Positions 1-6,854 are shown, counted from the stretch's first letter. The stretch: 21,511 bases of DNA from an uncultured Fusicatenibacter sp. (GCA_902493585.1 CABUPZ010000040.1:1-21511), one strand, 5' to 3'. Notes: a model not told the origin generated them from the sequence alone. Made by a program: numbers and translations.

Positions 1-2
1 CC

Positions 3-185
3 TTCTGTTTCCTTGCCGCTCAGGGCGGATGCGAACCGCAGCTGATCGCCCACTCCAAGGGCAATATGAATCTGGGCAATGACAAGGCATTCCTGATCAA
101 GGTGGTTTCCCAGTGTCTGCCTTATATCGGATATCCAAGAAGCCTAAACGCAGTCACCTGTATCAATAAAGCCGCGGAGGATTAA
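3..185 (+). CDS. Carboxymuconolactone decarboxylase-family protein, C-terminal part
   Basis: Only the last 60 residues are in the window; the gene enters from the left edge in frame 3 and stops at TAA 183-185. The visible part has the family signature AAQGGCEPQLIAH followed by GNMNLGNDKAFL and QCLPYIGYPRSLNA, typical of the carboxymuconolactone decarboxylase/AhpD-like fold. Family members are small, mostly helical proteins, often of unknown substrate, that sit beside aldo/keto reductases, flavodoxins and LysR regulators in anaerobic Firmicutes, as here. The Cys and His of GGCEPQLIAH are the likely functional residues. The N-terminal half is outside the window, so completeness cannot be judged. 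The family call is firm; a specific reaction cannot be assigned. Confidence 0.8.
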   Translation, partial: FCFLAAQGGCEPQLIAHSKGNMNLGNDKAFLIKVVSQCLPYIGYPRSLNAVTCINKAAED

Positions 186-199
186 TCCCGGAAAAATGA

Positions 200-592
200 A
201 TGAGAGCGCAGACCGCCTTCGAAGAAATGGCACATATCGGAACGAAGCGTAAGAAATTATTGTGCCCATGGACGCGTAAACGGTGCGTTTCTTACCGGAA
301 AAATTCGATTTCAAATGCACTCCGGCAGGCTCACGCCCGATTTGGGGCAATCGATGTGCTGGTGAATAATGCAGGGCATGGATACCGATCTGCACTGGAA
401 GAAGGAGAACCGGACAATGTCGCGGAATTATTCCAGACAAATGTTATCGTAGATGTGTTGCATCGGGAAAATCTTCCCATGCGTCTGCTGCTGGGCAGTG
501 ACGCCGTAACCTTTGTCCGCAGAGAACTGAAGCAGCGATTGGACGAATTGGACGCATGGGAGCAATTCAGCGTTGCATCTGATTTTTCCTGA
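200..592 (+). pseudogene. Short-chain dehydrogenase/reductase remnant with internal deletion
   Basis: This 130-residue frame keeps two separate pieces of a classical SDR of about 280 residues. Residues about 43-80 carry ARFGAIDVLVNNAGHGYRSA and then ELFQTN, the NNAG strand and following helix. They jump directly to a C-terminal block, NLPMRLLLGSDAV then ELDAWEQFS, typical of the SDR tail. The glycine-rich cofactor motif (TGxxxGxG) before NNAG is absent, and so is the whole catalytic centre (Ser, YxxxK) between the blocks, roughly 120-130 residues. The first 40 residues resemble nothing I recognise. The frame stays open, but the product could not bind NAD(P) or catalyse. It follows the decarboxylase-family gene on the same strand, so it was probably the next gene of that operon. 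Confidence 0.75.
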
Positions 593-611
593 TTTCAGAA
601 ATACAATAGTC

Positions 612-1145
612 CTACAGCCGGTTTCCGAGTTGATACGCCATTTCCGGATACCGGCTGTGTTTTGTCATCGACGGAGTTCCACAGCCTCTTCCAAGCACCA
701 TGCCCTGATCCTCCAGATCCAGATATCTAACCAGGGTACGATAATGACTTTCCAGCGCGTCAAAGGTCCAGTCATCACTGTTCCATGCCACTGTGAGAAG
801 CGCCGACTTCATATGCTTTCTGGTAATACTGCTGTTATAGGCGCAGAACCGGTCGATCACTGTTTTAAGCTGTGCCGACATTCCATAGTAATAAAGCGGT
901 GTCGCAAAGACAATCATATCCGCATCCAGGACGGCATGCCTTATTTTCTGATTATCGTCATGCAAGATACAGGGACCTTCATATCCGCACGACACGCATC
1001 CGGTACATGGACGGACATTCATATCCACAAGATCAGACCGCATGACACTGTGCCCTGCCGCTTCCGCTCCCTGACTGAAATTCTCAACTAAAACATTTGT
1101 AGAACCCTTTTTATTCGGACTTCCCTGCAAAATTACGATTTTCAT
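612..1145 (-). CDS. Flavodoxin-fold NAD(P)H-dependent FMN reductase, iron-sulfur flavoprotein-like
   Basis: This 177-residue protein opens MKIVILQGSPNKKGSTN, the FMN phosphate-binding loop of the NADPH-dependent FMN reductase/flavodoxin-like fold. Cys47, Cys50, Cys53 and Cys59 form a compact Cx2Cx2Cx5C motif like that of iron-sulfur flavoproteins, which carry a [4Fe-4S] cluster beside FMN. The TPLYYYGMSAQLKTVIDRF segment is the conserved flavin-edge region. I chose the ATG at 1143-1145 because GGAGGAG ends 7 bases before it; an ATG two codons upstream (1149-1151) nearly touches the ribosome site. Its likely role is cytosolic electron transfer or flavin and quinone reduction. It is the last gene of the leftward redox island, 58 bases after an aldo/keto reductase. 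Length is normal for the family; the natural substrate is unknown. Confidence 0.85.
   Translation of the reverse strand: MKIVILQGSPNKKGSTNVLVENFSQGAEAAGHSVMRSDLVDMNVRPCTGCVSCGYEGPCILHDDNQKIRHAVLDADMIVFATPLYYYGMSAQLKTVIDRFCAYNSSITRKHMKSALLTVAWNSDDWTFDALESHYRTLVRYLDLEDQGMVLGRGCGTPSMTKHSRYPEMAYQLGNRL
614..664 (+). terminator. Hairpin, probable rightward terminator at the convergent junction
   Basis: ACAGCCGGT (614-622) pairs with ACCGGCTGT (650-658), with an inner TCCG/CGGA stem, and is followed on the plus strand by GTTTTG. It lies just after the SDR remnant and inside the last codons of the opposing FMN reductase gene, a usual place for a terminator between convergent genes. The T-run is short, so efficiency is uncertain. 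Confidence 0.45.
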
Positions 1146-1203
1146 CTGCATTCTCCTCCTTCATCATGATTTCATTCTCCTTTGCAAGTTCAGTAGATTC
1201 AAT

Positions 1204-2070
1204 TTATAAGCTTGTCAAAACAGGATTGTTTAAATAATCATAAACTCGTCTGACTTCGCTTATTTTACGGGTATCCAGCATAGACGGGCAGTCTTTGTCC
1301 AGCTCGGCAATCTGTCTCATATCTTCCTCGCCCAGTTCAAAATCCCAGATATTCAGATTTTCTATCATACGTTCCCTGTGAACTGATTTTGGGATAACGA
1401 TCACTCCCTGCTGTACATTCCACCGCAGGATAATCTGAGCCGGAGTCTTTCCGTATTTTTCTGCGATTTCTTTCAGTATCGGCTCATCAAACATGCCTTT
1501 CATACCTTCTGCAAAGGGCGCCCATGCCTGAGCCTGTACTCCCAGTTCGTGCATGATCTCAAGATCCTCTTTTCTCTGATAGTGAGGATGCCGCTCAATC
1601 TGGTTGACCTGAGGCGTAATTTCCGCATTATAACACAGATCCAGCAGACGGTCCGGATAAAAGTTGCACACGCCGATCGCCCGGATCTTTCCCTCTCTGT
1701 ACAGTTCTTCCATAGCCCGCCAGGAACCGTAATAATCTCCAAAGGGCATATGCACAAGATAAAGGTCCAGATATTCAAGCCCAAGTTTTTTCAGGGATTC
1801 TTCAAAAGCTGCCTTCGTATTATCATATCCCATTTGCTGGATATATGCTTTTGTAGTGATAAACAGTTCTTCCCTCGGAACGCCGCAGCTTTGGATTGCT
1901 CTGCCGACTGCTTCTTCATTCTGATACGAACTCGCCGTATCGATCAACCGATATCCTTCTGCAATAGCGTTTCCGACCACCTGCTCGCAGTCTTTTTCCG
2001 GTATCTGAAAAACTCCGAAGCCCTCCATGGGCATTTCGATTCCGTTATTTAATTTTACTTTTCCTACCAT
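1204..2070 (-). CDS. Aldo/keto reductase (AKR5-like, 2,5-diketogluconate reductase type)
   Basis: This is a 288-residue NADPH-dependent carbonyl reductase. It starts VKLNNGIEMPMEGFGVFQIP, the usual start of the AKR4/AKR5 barrel. The catalytic tetrad is complete: Asp44 (in LIDTASSY), Tyr49, Lys74 (ITTKA) and His107 (YLVHMP). Further family blocks are IGVCNF, VNQIERHPHYQ, and the NADP-binding VIPKSVHRERMIENLNIWDF near the C-terminus. Proteins of this kind reduce aldehydes and alpha-keto compounds such as methylglyoxal or diketogluconate in the cytosol; the exact substrate cannot be read from sequence. GGAG lies 8 bases before the ATG. It follows a second, unlike aldo/keto reductase by 65 bases that contain a hairpin, and precedes the FMN reductase. 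Confidence 0.9.
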   Translation of the reverse strand: MVGKVKLNNGIEMPMEGFGVFQIPEKDCEQVVGNAIAEGYRLIDTASSYQNEEAVGRAIQSCGVPREELFITTKAYIQQMGYDNTKAAFEESLKKLGLEYLDLYLVHMPFGDYYGSWRAMEELYREGKIRAIGVCNFYPDRLLDLCYNAEITPQVNQIERHPHYQRKEDLEIMHELGVQAQAWAPFAEGMKGMFDEPILKEIAEKYGKTPAQIILRWNVQQGVIVIPKSVHRERMIENLNIWDFELGEEDMRQIAELDKDCPSMLDTRKISEVRRVYDYLNNPVLTSL

Positions 2071-2083
2071 AACTATGTCTCCA

Positions 2084-2123
2084 CAAAAGCCAAAACCATG
2101 AAACGATAAAGAATTTCATGGTT
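2084..2123 (-). terminator. Hairpin between the two aldo/keto reductase genes
   Basis: AACCATGAAA (2094-2103) and TTTCATGGTT (2114-2123) are perfect 10-base arms around a 10-base loop. On the minus strand the stem is followed by TTGGCTTTTG, a weak U-rich tail. It could reduce read-through into the downstream reductase or stabilise the upstream mRNA end. The arm also abuts the last codon of the upstream gene region, and no promoter was recognised after it. Confidence 0.4.
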
Positions 2124-2135
2124 GTTGGCAAACGA

Positions 2136-3077
2136 TTATTTCATTTCTTTTTCCCAGTAACGAATCACACTGAGCTGCGCTTCATCGCCAAGTTTCTCAA
2201 TTATCTCGATTTCTTCTGCAGACAGTTCAACTTCCACTGCCTTTGCCGCGTCTTCCACCTGATAAACTTTCGTCACTCCGATGATCGGAAGGGTTCCTTT
2301 GGCAATTGCCCAGGCAATCGGAAGCTGTGCAGTTGCCACATGATGACGGTCAGCAATCTCCTTCAGACCAGCGTTGAGTTTTTTCAGCTGCGGAAGCATC
2401 GGATTGTAGGTTCTTCCCCTGTCTGAATCTACAGGGAACGGATGCTCTGTGTCGTATTTCCCGGTCAGCGCTCCCTGTTCCAATACCATATAGGAGAAGA
2501 AGATCATATCGTTTTCTTTGCAATAGTCCAGAATTCCGGAAGTTTCTGAAGACCGGTTCAGAAGACTGTAATGGTTCTGGATTGCAGAAATTTTCAGCCC
2601 CTCCTTTGCAAGGATATCCGCTGCCTCTTTGATCTCTGCCAGACTGTGGTTTGAAAGTCCAATCTTCCCGATCTTTCCGCTCTTTGCAAGGGGAAGCAGT
2701 TCTGTCACCCACTTCGGTGCGTCCATGGGATTATGGATCCAGTAAAAGTCCATATAGTCTGTCCCCAGCAATTCCGCGCTTTTCTCATACAGCGCAGTTA
2801 CAGCATTCTCCGCTGCTGGATCTGCGCACTGCGGAGTAAATTTATCTGAAATCAGATAGCTGTCTCTTGGTACTGTCCTGAGAAACTCTCCCAGAACCTT
2901 TTCAGAAGTTCCCATGCCGTATACATACGCTGTATCCCACAGATTCAGTCCTTCTTTCATCGCCGCGTCAAATACCGGTCTGAGCGTTTCCAGCGTAAGA
3001 TTTCCTCCAAACGTACCGTCATTTCCCCATGCCCATGCTCCGAGAGCAATCTTAGGCATTTCTTTTCTTCCTGCCAT
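2136..3077 (-). CDS. Aldo/keto reductase (YajO/PLR1-like branch)
   Basis: This 313-residue reductase comes from a different aldo/keto branch than its neighbour. The catalytic tetrad is visible: Asp48 (LWDTAYVYG), Tyr53, Lys79 (LISDKF) and His115 (DFYWIHNP). KIGKIGLSNHSLAEI and QNHYSLLNRSSE are the usual barrel strands, and the C-terminal PIIGVTKVYQVEDAAKAV is the NADP-binding segment. The start ATG has AAGGAGG 7 bases upstream. It sits 45 bases after the lipoprotein flavodoxin gene and is probably co-transcribed with it. Aldo/keto reductases and flavodoxins often share LysR-controlled operons in Clostridia, where they are thought to handle reactive carbonyls or excess reductant. The substrate is unknown. 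Confidence 0.9.
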   Translation of the reverse strand: MAGRKEMPKIALGAWAWGNDGTFGGNLTLETLRPVFDAAMKEGLNLWDTAYVYGMGTSEKVLGEFLRTVPRDSYLISDKFTPQCADPAAENAVTALYEKSAELLGTDYMDFYWIHNPMDAPKWVTELLPLAKSGKIGKIGLSNHSLAEIKEAADILAKEGLKISAIQNHYSLLNRSSETSGILDYCKENDMIFFSYMVLEQGALTGKYDTEHPFPVDSDRGRTYNPMLPQLKKLNAGLKEIADRHHVATAQLPIAWAIAKGTLPIIGVTKVYQVEDAAKAVEVELSAEEIEIIEKLGDEAQLSVIRYWEKEMK

Positions 3078-3122
3078 GTTGTTTTCCTCCTTGTTCCGTT
3101 CTATGAAATCATTTAAAAGCCT

Positions 3123-3809
3123 TTATTCTCCCAAGCCGATACTGCCAAGCCATCCCGACACTGTGTCGGTACAATCGTCCGCTTCGCTGCTCCCAAGAGA
3201 AAGTCCCTCTGTGATCCTGGCATCCGGTTCCATCTCTTCGATCGTCTCAAGGGAGTTGGAAAATCCGCTACCGCCACTGGTATTAAAGGGAGCCACCGTT
3301 TTCCCCGAAAGATCATACTCGTCCAGGAAGGTATAGAGAATCATCGGCATGTCCCCCCACCAGTTAGGGAAGCCGAGGAATACCGTGTCATACCCGGACA
3401 AGTCTACCGTATCTGCAATAGCCGGACGGGCATCACTGCTCTGTTCTTCCCGCGCAATGTCAAGAAGTTCATCATAGTCATCTGTGTAAGGCTCAGCCGG
3501 AACAATCTCAAACAAATCTGCCCCGGTCTGGCTCTGGATTTCCTGTGCTGCAGCCTCTGTATTTCCTGACCATGAGAAATAGACGATCAGAGCGCCGCTC
3601 TCTCCGTCAGCGCTTTCGGCACTATCTTCCGCGCTTTCTTGCTGTACGGCGTCTTCCGTTTCTGCTGTTTCCTGAGAATCTGCACTATCTGCTGCCTGCT
3701 CCGCCGCTGTATCTTCCGATCCGGTTCCTCCGCTGCAAGCAGTAAGGCAAAAAACCACAGTTCCCGCGATCATGACGGAGAGCATTTTTTTCAACATCTT
3801 CGTTTTCAT
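3123..3809 (-). CDS. Lipoprotein-anchored flavodoxin
   Basis: This 228-residue protein has an N-terminal lipoprotein signal: basic KTKMLKK, a hydrophobic stretch and the lipobox LTAC with Cys25. An acidic Ala/Glu/Asp/Ser linker (about residues 27-72) follows, then a complete flavodoxin domain. The FMN phosphate loop is SWSGNT (YFSWSGNTEAAAQEI), and the second flavin contact is YDTVFLGFPNWWGDMP. It is therefore predicted to hold FMN outside the membrane, tethered by a lipid and a flexible spacer. This is unlike classical cytosolic flavodoxins and would suit extracytoplasmic electron transfer. The ATG has AGGAGG 8 bases upstream, and the gene starts 21 bases after the flavin reductase gene, so they are one operon. 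A related exported flavodoxin lies at 5421-6179. Confidence 0.88.
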   Translation of the reverse strand: MKTKMLKKMLSVMIAGTVVFCLTACSGGTGSEDTAAEQAADSADSQETAETEDAVQQESAEDSAESADGESGALIVYFSWSGNTEAAAQEIQSQTGADLFEIVPAEPYTDDYDELLDIAREEQSSDARPAIADTVDLSGYDTVFLGFPNWWGDMPMILYTFLDEYDLSGKTVAPFNTSGGSGFSNSLETIEEMEPDARITEGLSLGSSEADDCTDTVSGWLGSIGLGE

Positions 3810-3830
3810 TGTCTTCCTCCTGATTTTCTG

Positions 3831-4373
3831 CTACTCACCTATATTCATACATTTTCCGATCACATCTCCTGTCCGGAGATATTCGTACGTCGGCATCTCA
3901 AAGAGAACCGGTTTCAGGATGTTGTAGTCGATCTTCCCGGCTTCGTTTAACACGCTCTCTTCTGCATAGACCCCGTCGATCCTGCAGATAAAACTCTCGA
4001 AGCCATCCGTCTCATAAACGTCATCCACCGTACAGTCCATAACCACCGGAGCCTCATCAATGACCGGAGCTCCTGTTCCTTCTGTATGGAACGCGAACAT
4101 ATCGGATTTGTCCGCCTTGTTTCCACTGACACATCCTGTACGGTCCGCCTTTTTCAGCATTGCCTCATCCACGATATTTACTGTCAACGCCCGGGTTTCT
4201 TTGATTCCCTGATTGGTGTAATGCGGTTTTGCAAGGCTGACCATGATCCGGTCATGCCCGATGATCCCCACATGTCCTACCAGGACATAATTCGGTTTTC
4301 CATTTACCATCGTTCCTACTACAACAAGCGGTGTCGGATAAAGTGCAATGCTGTTTCCAATATTTTTCTTCAT
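3831..4373 (-). CDS. Flavin reductase-like, FMN-binding split-barrel protein
   Basis: This 180-residue protein resembles the flavin reductase-like family (FMN-binding split barrel, also called the ferric-reductase-like or DIM6/NTAB type). Visible blocks are YPTPLVVVGTMVNGKPNY at the start, IMVSLAKPHYTNQGI, and ALTVNIVDE, which form the strands lining the FMN pocket. No iron-sulfur ligands or membrane segments are present, so it should be cytosolic. Likely roles are FMN reduction for a partner oxygenase or reductase, or an FMN-dependent reduction of its own. It is the first gene after a recognisable promoter (4422-4450) and is followed 21 bases later by the lipoprotein flavodoxin. Length is normal, and the ATG is preceded by AAGGGAG. 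Confidence 0.85.
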   Translation of the reverse strand: MKKNIGNSIALYPTPLVVVGTMVNGKPNYVLVGHVGIIGHDRIMVSLAKPHYTNQGIKETRALTVNIVDEAMLKKADRTGCVSGNKADKSDMFAFHTEGTGAPVIDEAPVVMDCTVDDVYETDGFESFICRIDGVYAEESVLNEAGKIDYNILKPVLFEMPTYEYLRTGDVIGKCMNIGE

Positions 4374-4421
4374 GATCTTTTGCTCCCTTTCACTTTCAGA
4401 TTATTTTCTGCTTTCGAATCT

Positions 4422-4456
4422 ATTGTAAAACGGATCTGTTGCCAAGTCTAATACCT
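4422..4456 (-). promoter_or_regulatory. Promoter of the flavin reductase operon with shared upstream element
   Basis: On the minus strand, -35 TAGACT (4445-4450) and -10 TACAAT (4422-4427) are separated by 17 bases. The -35 sits inside AGGTATTAGACTT (4444-4456). This matches 11 of 13 bases of AGGCATTAGACAT at the flavodoxin promoter (6285-6297). The match suggests one regulator acts at both, plausibly the LysR-type protein encoded between them. Confidence 0.6.
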
Positions 4457-4537
4457 GTCCCTTATCATTTATCATGCATTTTATGAATGATACTTCTCGA
4501 TACTCTCCCGTTATTCACTGCATGTATACCATTCCTT

Positions 4538-5389
4538 TCACATTTCTGAGACATTCTGTTTCAGCCATTCCTGTACCATATCATGCAGATCTTCACTTCC
4601 GTTTTCCAGCACATACAGACAGCTCCCCATTTTTGCTGTCGTGCAGAGTTTCCTGACTGCCTGTTCCATGCCTTTGTCTTCCCCGCCGCAGTGGCTGAAA
4701 AAAGGGAGAACCTTCTTTCCGGTCAGATGATTTTCCCCCAGCCACGACCCGATAGGCGGAGCAATGGTTCCACACCAGTTTGGAGAGCCCACAAAAACCA
4801 CATCATACTCATCTGCAGTTTCGTCAACAATCTCCTCTACCGTTACCGTTTCCTTTTGGGCAAGTTCATGGTCCTGCCGTATGAGGATACCCCAGATTTC
4901 CTTCTTGGGAAATCTTACATATTCGAATTTTGCAGTGTCAATAGGCTCCATCACAAGCCCCAGATCGAGCAGCCCATGCTCTATCATCTCTTTAATGTTA
5001 TCCGCCATCCCGTTGTAAAGATCAAACTGAACGTCCGGATATTTCTCCCGAAATTTTTTCATACAAACGGCAAGTGTACGGCTGCCGGCCGCTTCTGTTG
5101 CGCCGATCCGGATCGTTCCGCAGATATTATCTTTCTGATCTACAAAGGTATGTTCCAGTTTATCCGCAAGTTCTACGATGGTTTCCGCCTGCTGTTTGAA
5201 CAGAAAACCTTCCTCTGTCAGCGTAACAGAACGTTTCCCCCGGATCAGCAGCGCTGTCCCCATCTCATCCTCCAGCTCCATCAGCTGGCGGCTGAGCGTC
5301 GGCTGTGTGACATGAAGAATATCTGCTGCCCTCGTAATGTTGCCTTCCGCCGCTACCGTCAGAAAGTATTTCAGTACACGCAGTTCCAT
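4538..5389 (-). CDS. LysR-type regulator fused in frame to the C-terminal half of a flavodoxin
   Basis: This 283-residue chimera begins as a LysR regulator. The winged helix-turn-helix spans about residues 1-60 (GNITRAADILHVTQPTLSRQ), then the linker helix and the first half of the effector domain (GTIRIGATEAAGSRTLA, DLGLVMEPID, WGILIRQDHELA). Near residue 187 (about base 4829) it switches to flavodoxin: YDVVFVGSPNWCGTIAPP, LTGKKVLPFFSHCGG, and a final helix. About 100 residues of the LysR effector domain and the FMN phosphate-loop half of the flavodoxin are missing. The simplest reading is an in-frame deletion joining a lysR gene to a flavodoxin gene downstream. DNA binding could survive; ligand sensing and FMN binding probably do not. 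The ATG has AGGAGGG upstream and follows the exported flavodoxin gene by 31 bases. Confidence 0.85.
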   Translation of the reverse strand: MELRVLKYFLTVAAEGNITRAADILHVTQPTLSRQLMELEDEMGTALLIRGKRSVTLTEEGFLFKQQAETIVELADKLEHTFVDQKDNICGTIRIGATEAAGSRTLAVCMKKFREKYPDVQFDLYNGMADNIKEMIEHGLLDLGLVMEPIDTAKFEYVRFPKKEIWGILIRQDHELAQKETVTVEEIVDETADEYDVVFVGSPNWCGTIAPPIGSWLGENHLTGKKVLPFFSHCGGEDKGMEQAVRKLCTTAKMGSCLYVLENGSEDLHDMVQEWLKQNVSEM

Positions 5390-5420
5390 GTTCTTCCCTC
5401 CTGCTGAATCTCATGACTTA

Positions 5421-6179
5421 TTACCTATCATCAGATGCCTGACATTCTGTCACCCATTCCTGAATATCCCCTTGGGAAGAAGACGCATCTTCCTCGTAAC
5501 AATCGAAAATGTTGTCCGAGATTTCCGCGTCCGGAATTGCTTCCGAGATGATATCCACGCTGTTGGCAAGCCCTCCGGTACCGTGAGAACAGAAAAGAAA
5601 GACCTGTTTGCCGGAAAAATCATTGCTCTCCAGGAAAGTGAGCAGCGCCATGGGCACACCGTACCACCAGTTCGGATATCCCAGGAATATAGTGTCATAC
5701 CGGGAGAGATCTTCGACATTTTCCACAAGTTCCGGCCGGGCGTTATCACCGCGTTCCTGATTTGCTCGCTCCAGACATTCATCCCAGTCACTGGGATATG
5801 GATCTGTCACGCGGATGGAAAACACATCCGCCCCTGTCTCTTCCTGTACCCATCCGGCAAGCTGCTGCACATTGCCCGGCGGGATCACACTTGGAGAACT
5901 CACCGCATCCACATCTTCCGCCAAAACCGCGTTGTCTGCCCAGGAAAAATACGCGACAAGAATCTTGCGCTGTTCTTCCGAAACGGAATCCGGGGGCTCT
6001 GTTGCTTCCACTGCTTCTCCATTTTCCTGTGGTTCCTGGGAAACGCCGGATGTTTCTTCTGTAGAAGCTTCATAGGAATCCGTGGAGGAACCGTCTGTAT
6101 TGTCCTGTCCTGAGTTTCCACAGGCGGCAAGCGTAAAAGTCAAACTGACAACAAGGAGCAGTGCTGTAAATTTTTTCAT
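5421..6179 (-). CDS. Lipoprotein-anchored flavodoxin with an altered phosphate loop
   Basis: This 252-residue protein starts at ATG 6177-6179, chosen because AAGGGA precedes it and MKKFTALLLVVSLTFTLAAC is a clean lipoprotein signal (lipobox LAAC, Cys20). An upstream in-frame start would place 14 charged residues before the signal. A Ser/Glu/Thr-rich spacer (about 21-70) leads to a flavodoxin domain: ILVAYFSWADNAVLAEDVDA, then a longer insert ending PPGNVQQLAGWVQEE, then YDTIFLGYPNWWYGVPM and FLFCSHGTGGLANS. The phosphate loop reads SWADNA rather than the SxTGNT type, and a roughly 20-residue insert separates it from the first helix. Flavin binding may thus differ from its neighbour at 3123-3809. 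It is first in its transcript, behind the promoter and palindrome at 6251-6311. Confidence 0.85.
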   Translation of the reverse strand: MKKFTALLLVVSLTFTLAACGNSGQDNTDGSSTDSYEASTEETSGVSQEPQENGEAVEATEPPDSVSEEQRKILVAYFSWADNAVLAEDVDAVSSPSVIPPGNVQQLAGWVQEETGADVFSIRVTDPYPSDWDECLERANQERGDNARPELVENVEDLSRYDTIFLGYPNWWYGVPMALLTFLESNDFSGKQVFLFCSHGTGGLANSVDIISEAIPDAEISDNIFDCYEEDASSSQGDIQEWVTECQASDDR

Positions 6180-6250
6180 TTCAATCCCTTCTTTCCTTTC
6201 TATTCTTGCGGAATCACACATCGGTTTCTTTTGACAGGCATCCGATGCTT

Positions 6251-6279
6251 CTGCCTGATTTTATTATAAAATCAGGCAG
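6251..6279. promoter_or_regulatory. 29-bp perfect palindrome covering the -10 box, operator candidate
   Basis: Two perfect 14-base arms, CTGCCTGATTTTAT (6251-6264) and its complement (6266-6279), flank a single central base. The minus-strand -10 hexamer TATAAT (6263-6268) is at the centre. A repressor dimer here would block the polymerase directly. The palindrome is not followed by a T-run on either strand, so it is not an intrinsic terminator. Confidence 0.6.
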
Positions 6280-6311
6280 ATATAATGTCTAATGCCTATT
6301 TCAAATGTCAA
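6263..6311 (-). promoter_or_regulatory. Promoter of the exported flavodoxin gene
   Basis: The best SigA-type pair is -35 TAGACA (6286-6291) and -10 TATAAT (6263-6268) with a 17-base spacer. A second, nested pair is TTGACA (6306-6311) and CATTAT (6282-6287) with 18 bases. The -35 of the first pair lies in AGGCATTAGACAT (6285-6297), the element repeated at 4444-4456. The rest of 6180-6536 holds this promoter, a possible gene fragment near 6347-6397, and the terminator at 6443-6484. Confidence 0.65.
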
Positions 6312-6442
6312 AAAATTCGCTTTAAGCATTTATAAGATAACAAGCTGACCAACCAGACATCCCCACCTACGGAAATATCGTCTTTCTGGAATATCTGCGA
6401 AAAACATCTCTGGCTGAATAAATATATGAGTAAGGTTTCATA

Positions 6443-6484
6443 TAAAAAGAGAGAAAGATGGCCAGCAATAACCATCTTTCTCTC
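6443..6484 (-). terminator. Strong intrinsic terminator after the acetyltransferase remnant
   Basis: GAGAGAAAGATGG (6449-6461) and CCATCTTTCTCTC (6472-6484) form a perfect 13-bp stem with a 10-base loop. On the minus strand the stem is followed by TCTTTTTATATG. It lies 52 bases past the stop of the gene at 6537. Confidence 0.85.
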
Positions 6485-6536
6485 CATTACCTGTTACAAC
6501 GTGAATTTCGCAGATCTCTTTTTTGAACTTGTTTCT

Positions 6537-6854
6537 TTATTTAGTACAATCTTTTTGCATCAGCATTTTCTCTATCTGCATTGTCACCTTATCTAAATCC
6601 AGGTCGCACAATACTGGCAAAAACTCCACCAAATCATCGGAATCAACATCCCACCATTGCAAACGCAGCAGCAATTCAATCAATTCATCGTTAAAAGGAA
6701 GCTGCGACATATGATCCGGAGTTCTCTCACTCCAAAGCCCTCCAAATACCCGAAACGGATAGGTGGTTACACTGCTCATACGATGATTTGCCGGACCCAT
6801 GATGAATTTTGTGCCGGAAGCAATCATGGTATTTAGGTTTGGTATATTCTTCAT
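6537..6854 (-). pseudogene. Vat/CatB-type xenobiotic acetyltransferase with two internal deletions
   Basis: This 105-residue frame looks like a hexapeptide-repeat (left-handed beta-helix) acetyltransferase of the Vat/CatB group with pieces cut out. MKNIPNLNT resembles the extreme N-terminus. It passes straight into IASGTKFIMGPANHRMSS, which carries the catalytic His of NHRM, then TTYPFRVFGGLW and the QLPF before the hexapeptide coil. It then jumps to DELIELLLRLQWWDVD, the C-terminal helix. About 50 residues after residue 9 and about 65 after QLPF appear missing, including the hexapeptide core that binds acetyl-CoA and forms the trimer. Full-length relatives have about 200-220 residues. The start ATG (6852-6854) has GGAGG 7 bases upstream and the gene has its own terminator, so the shortened product may still be made; catalysis is unlikely. 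Confidence 0.75.

Noticed and set aside
6281..6286. TATAAT on the plus strand beside the palindrome
   Set aside because: No plus-strand gene follows; the minus-strand promoter explains the region better.
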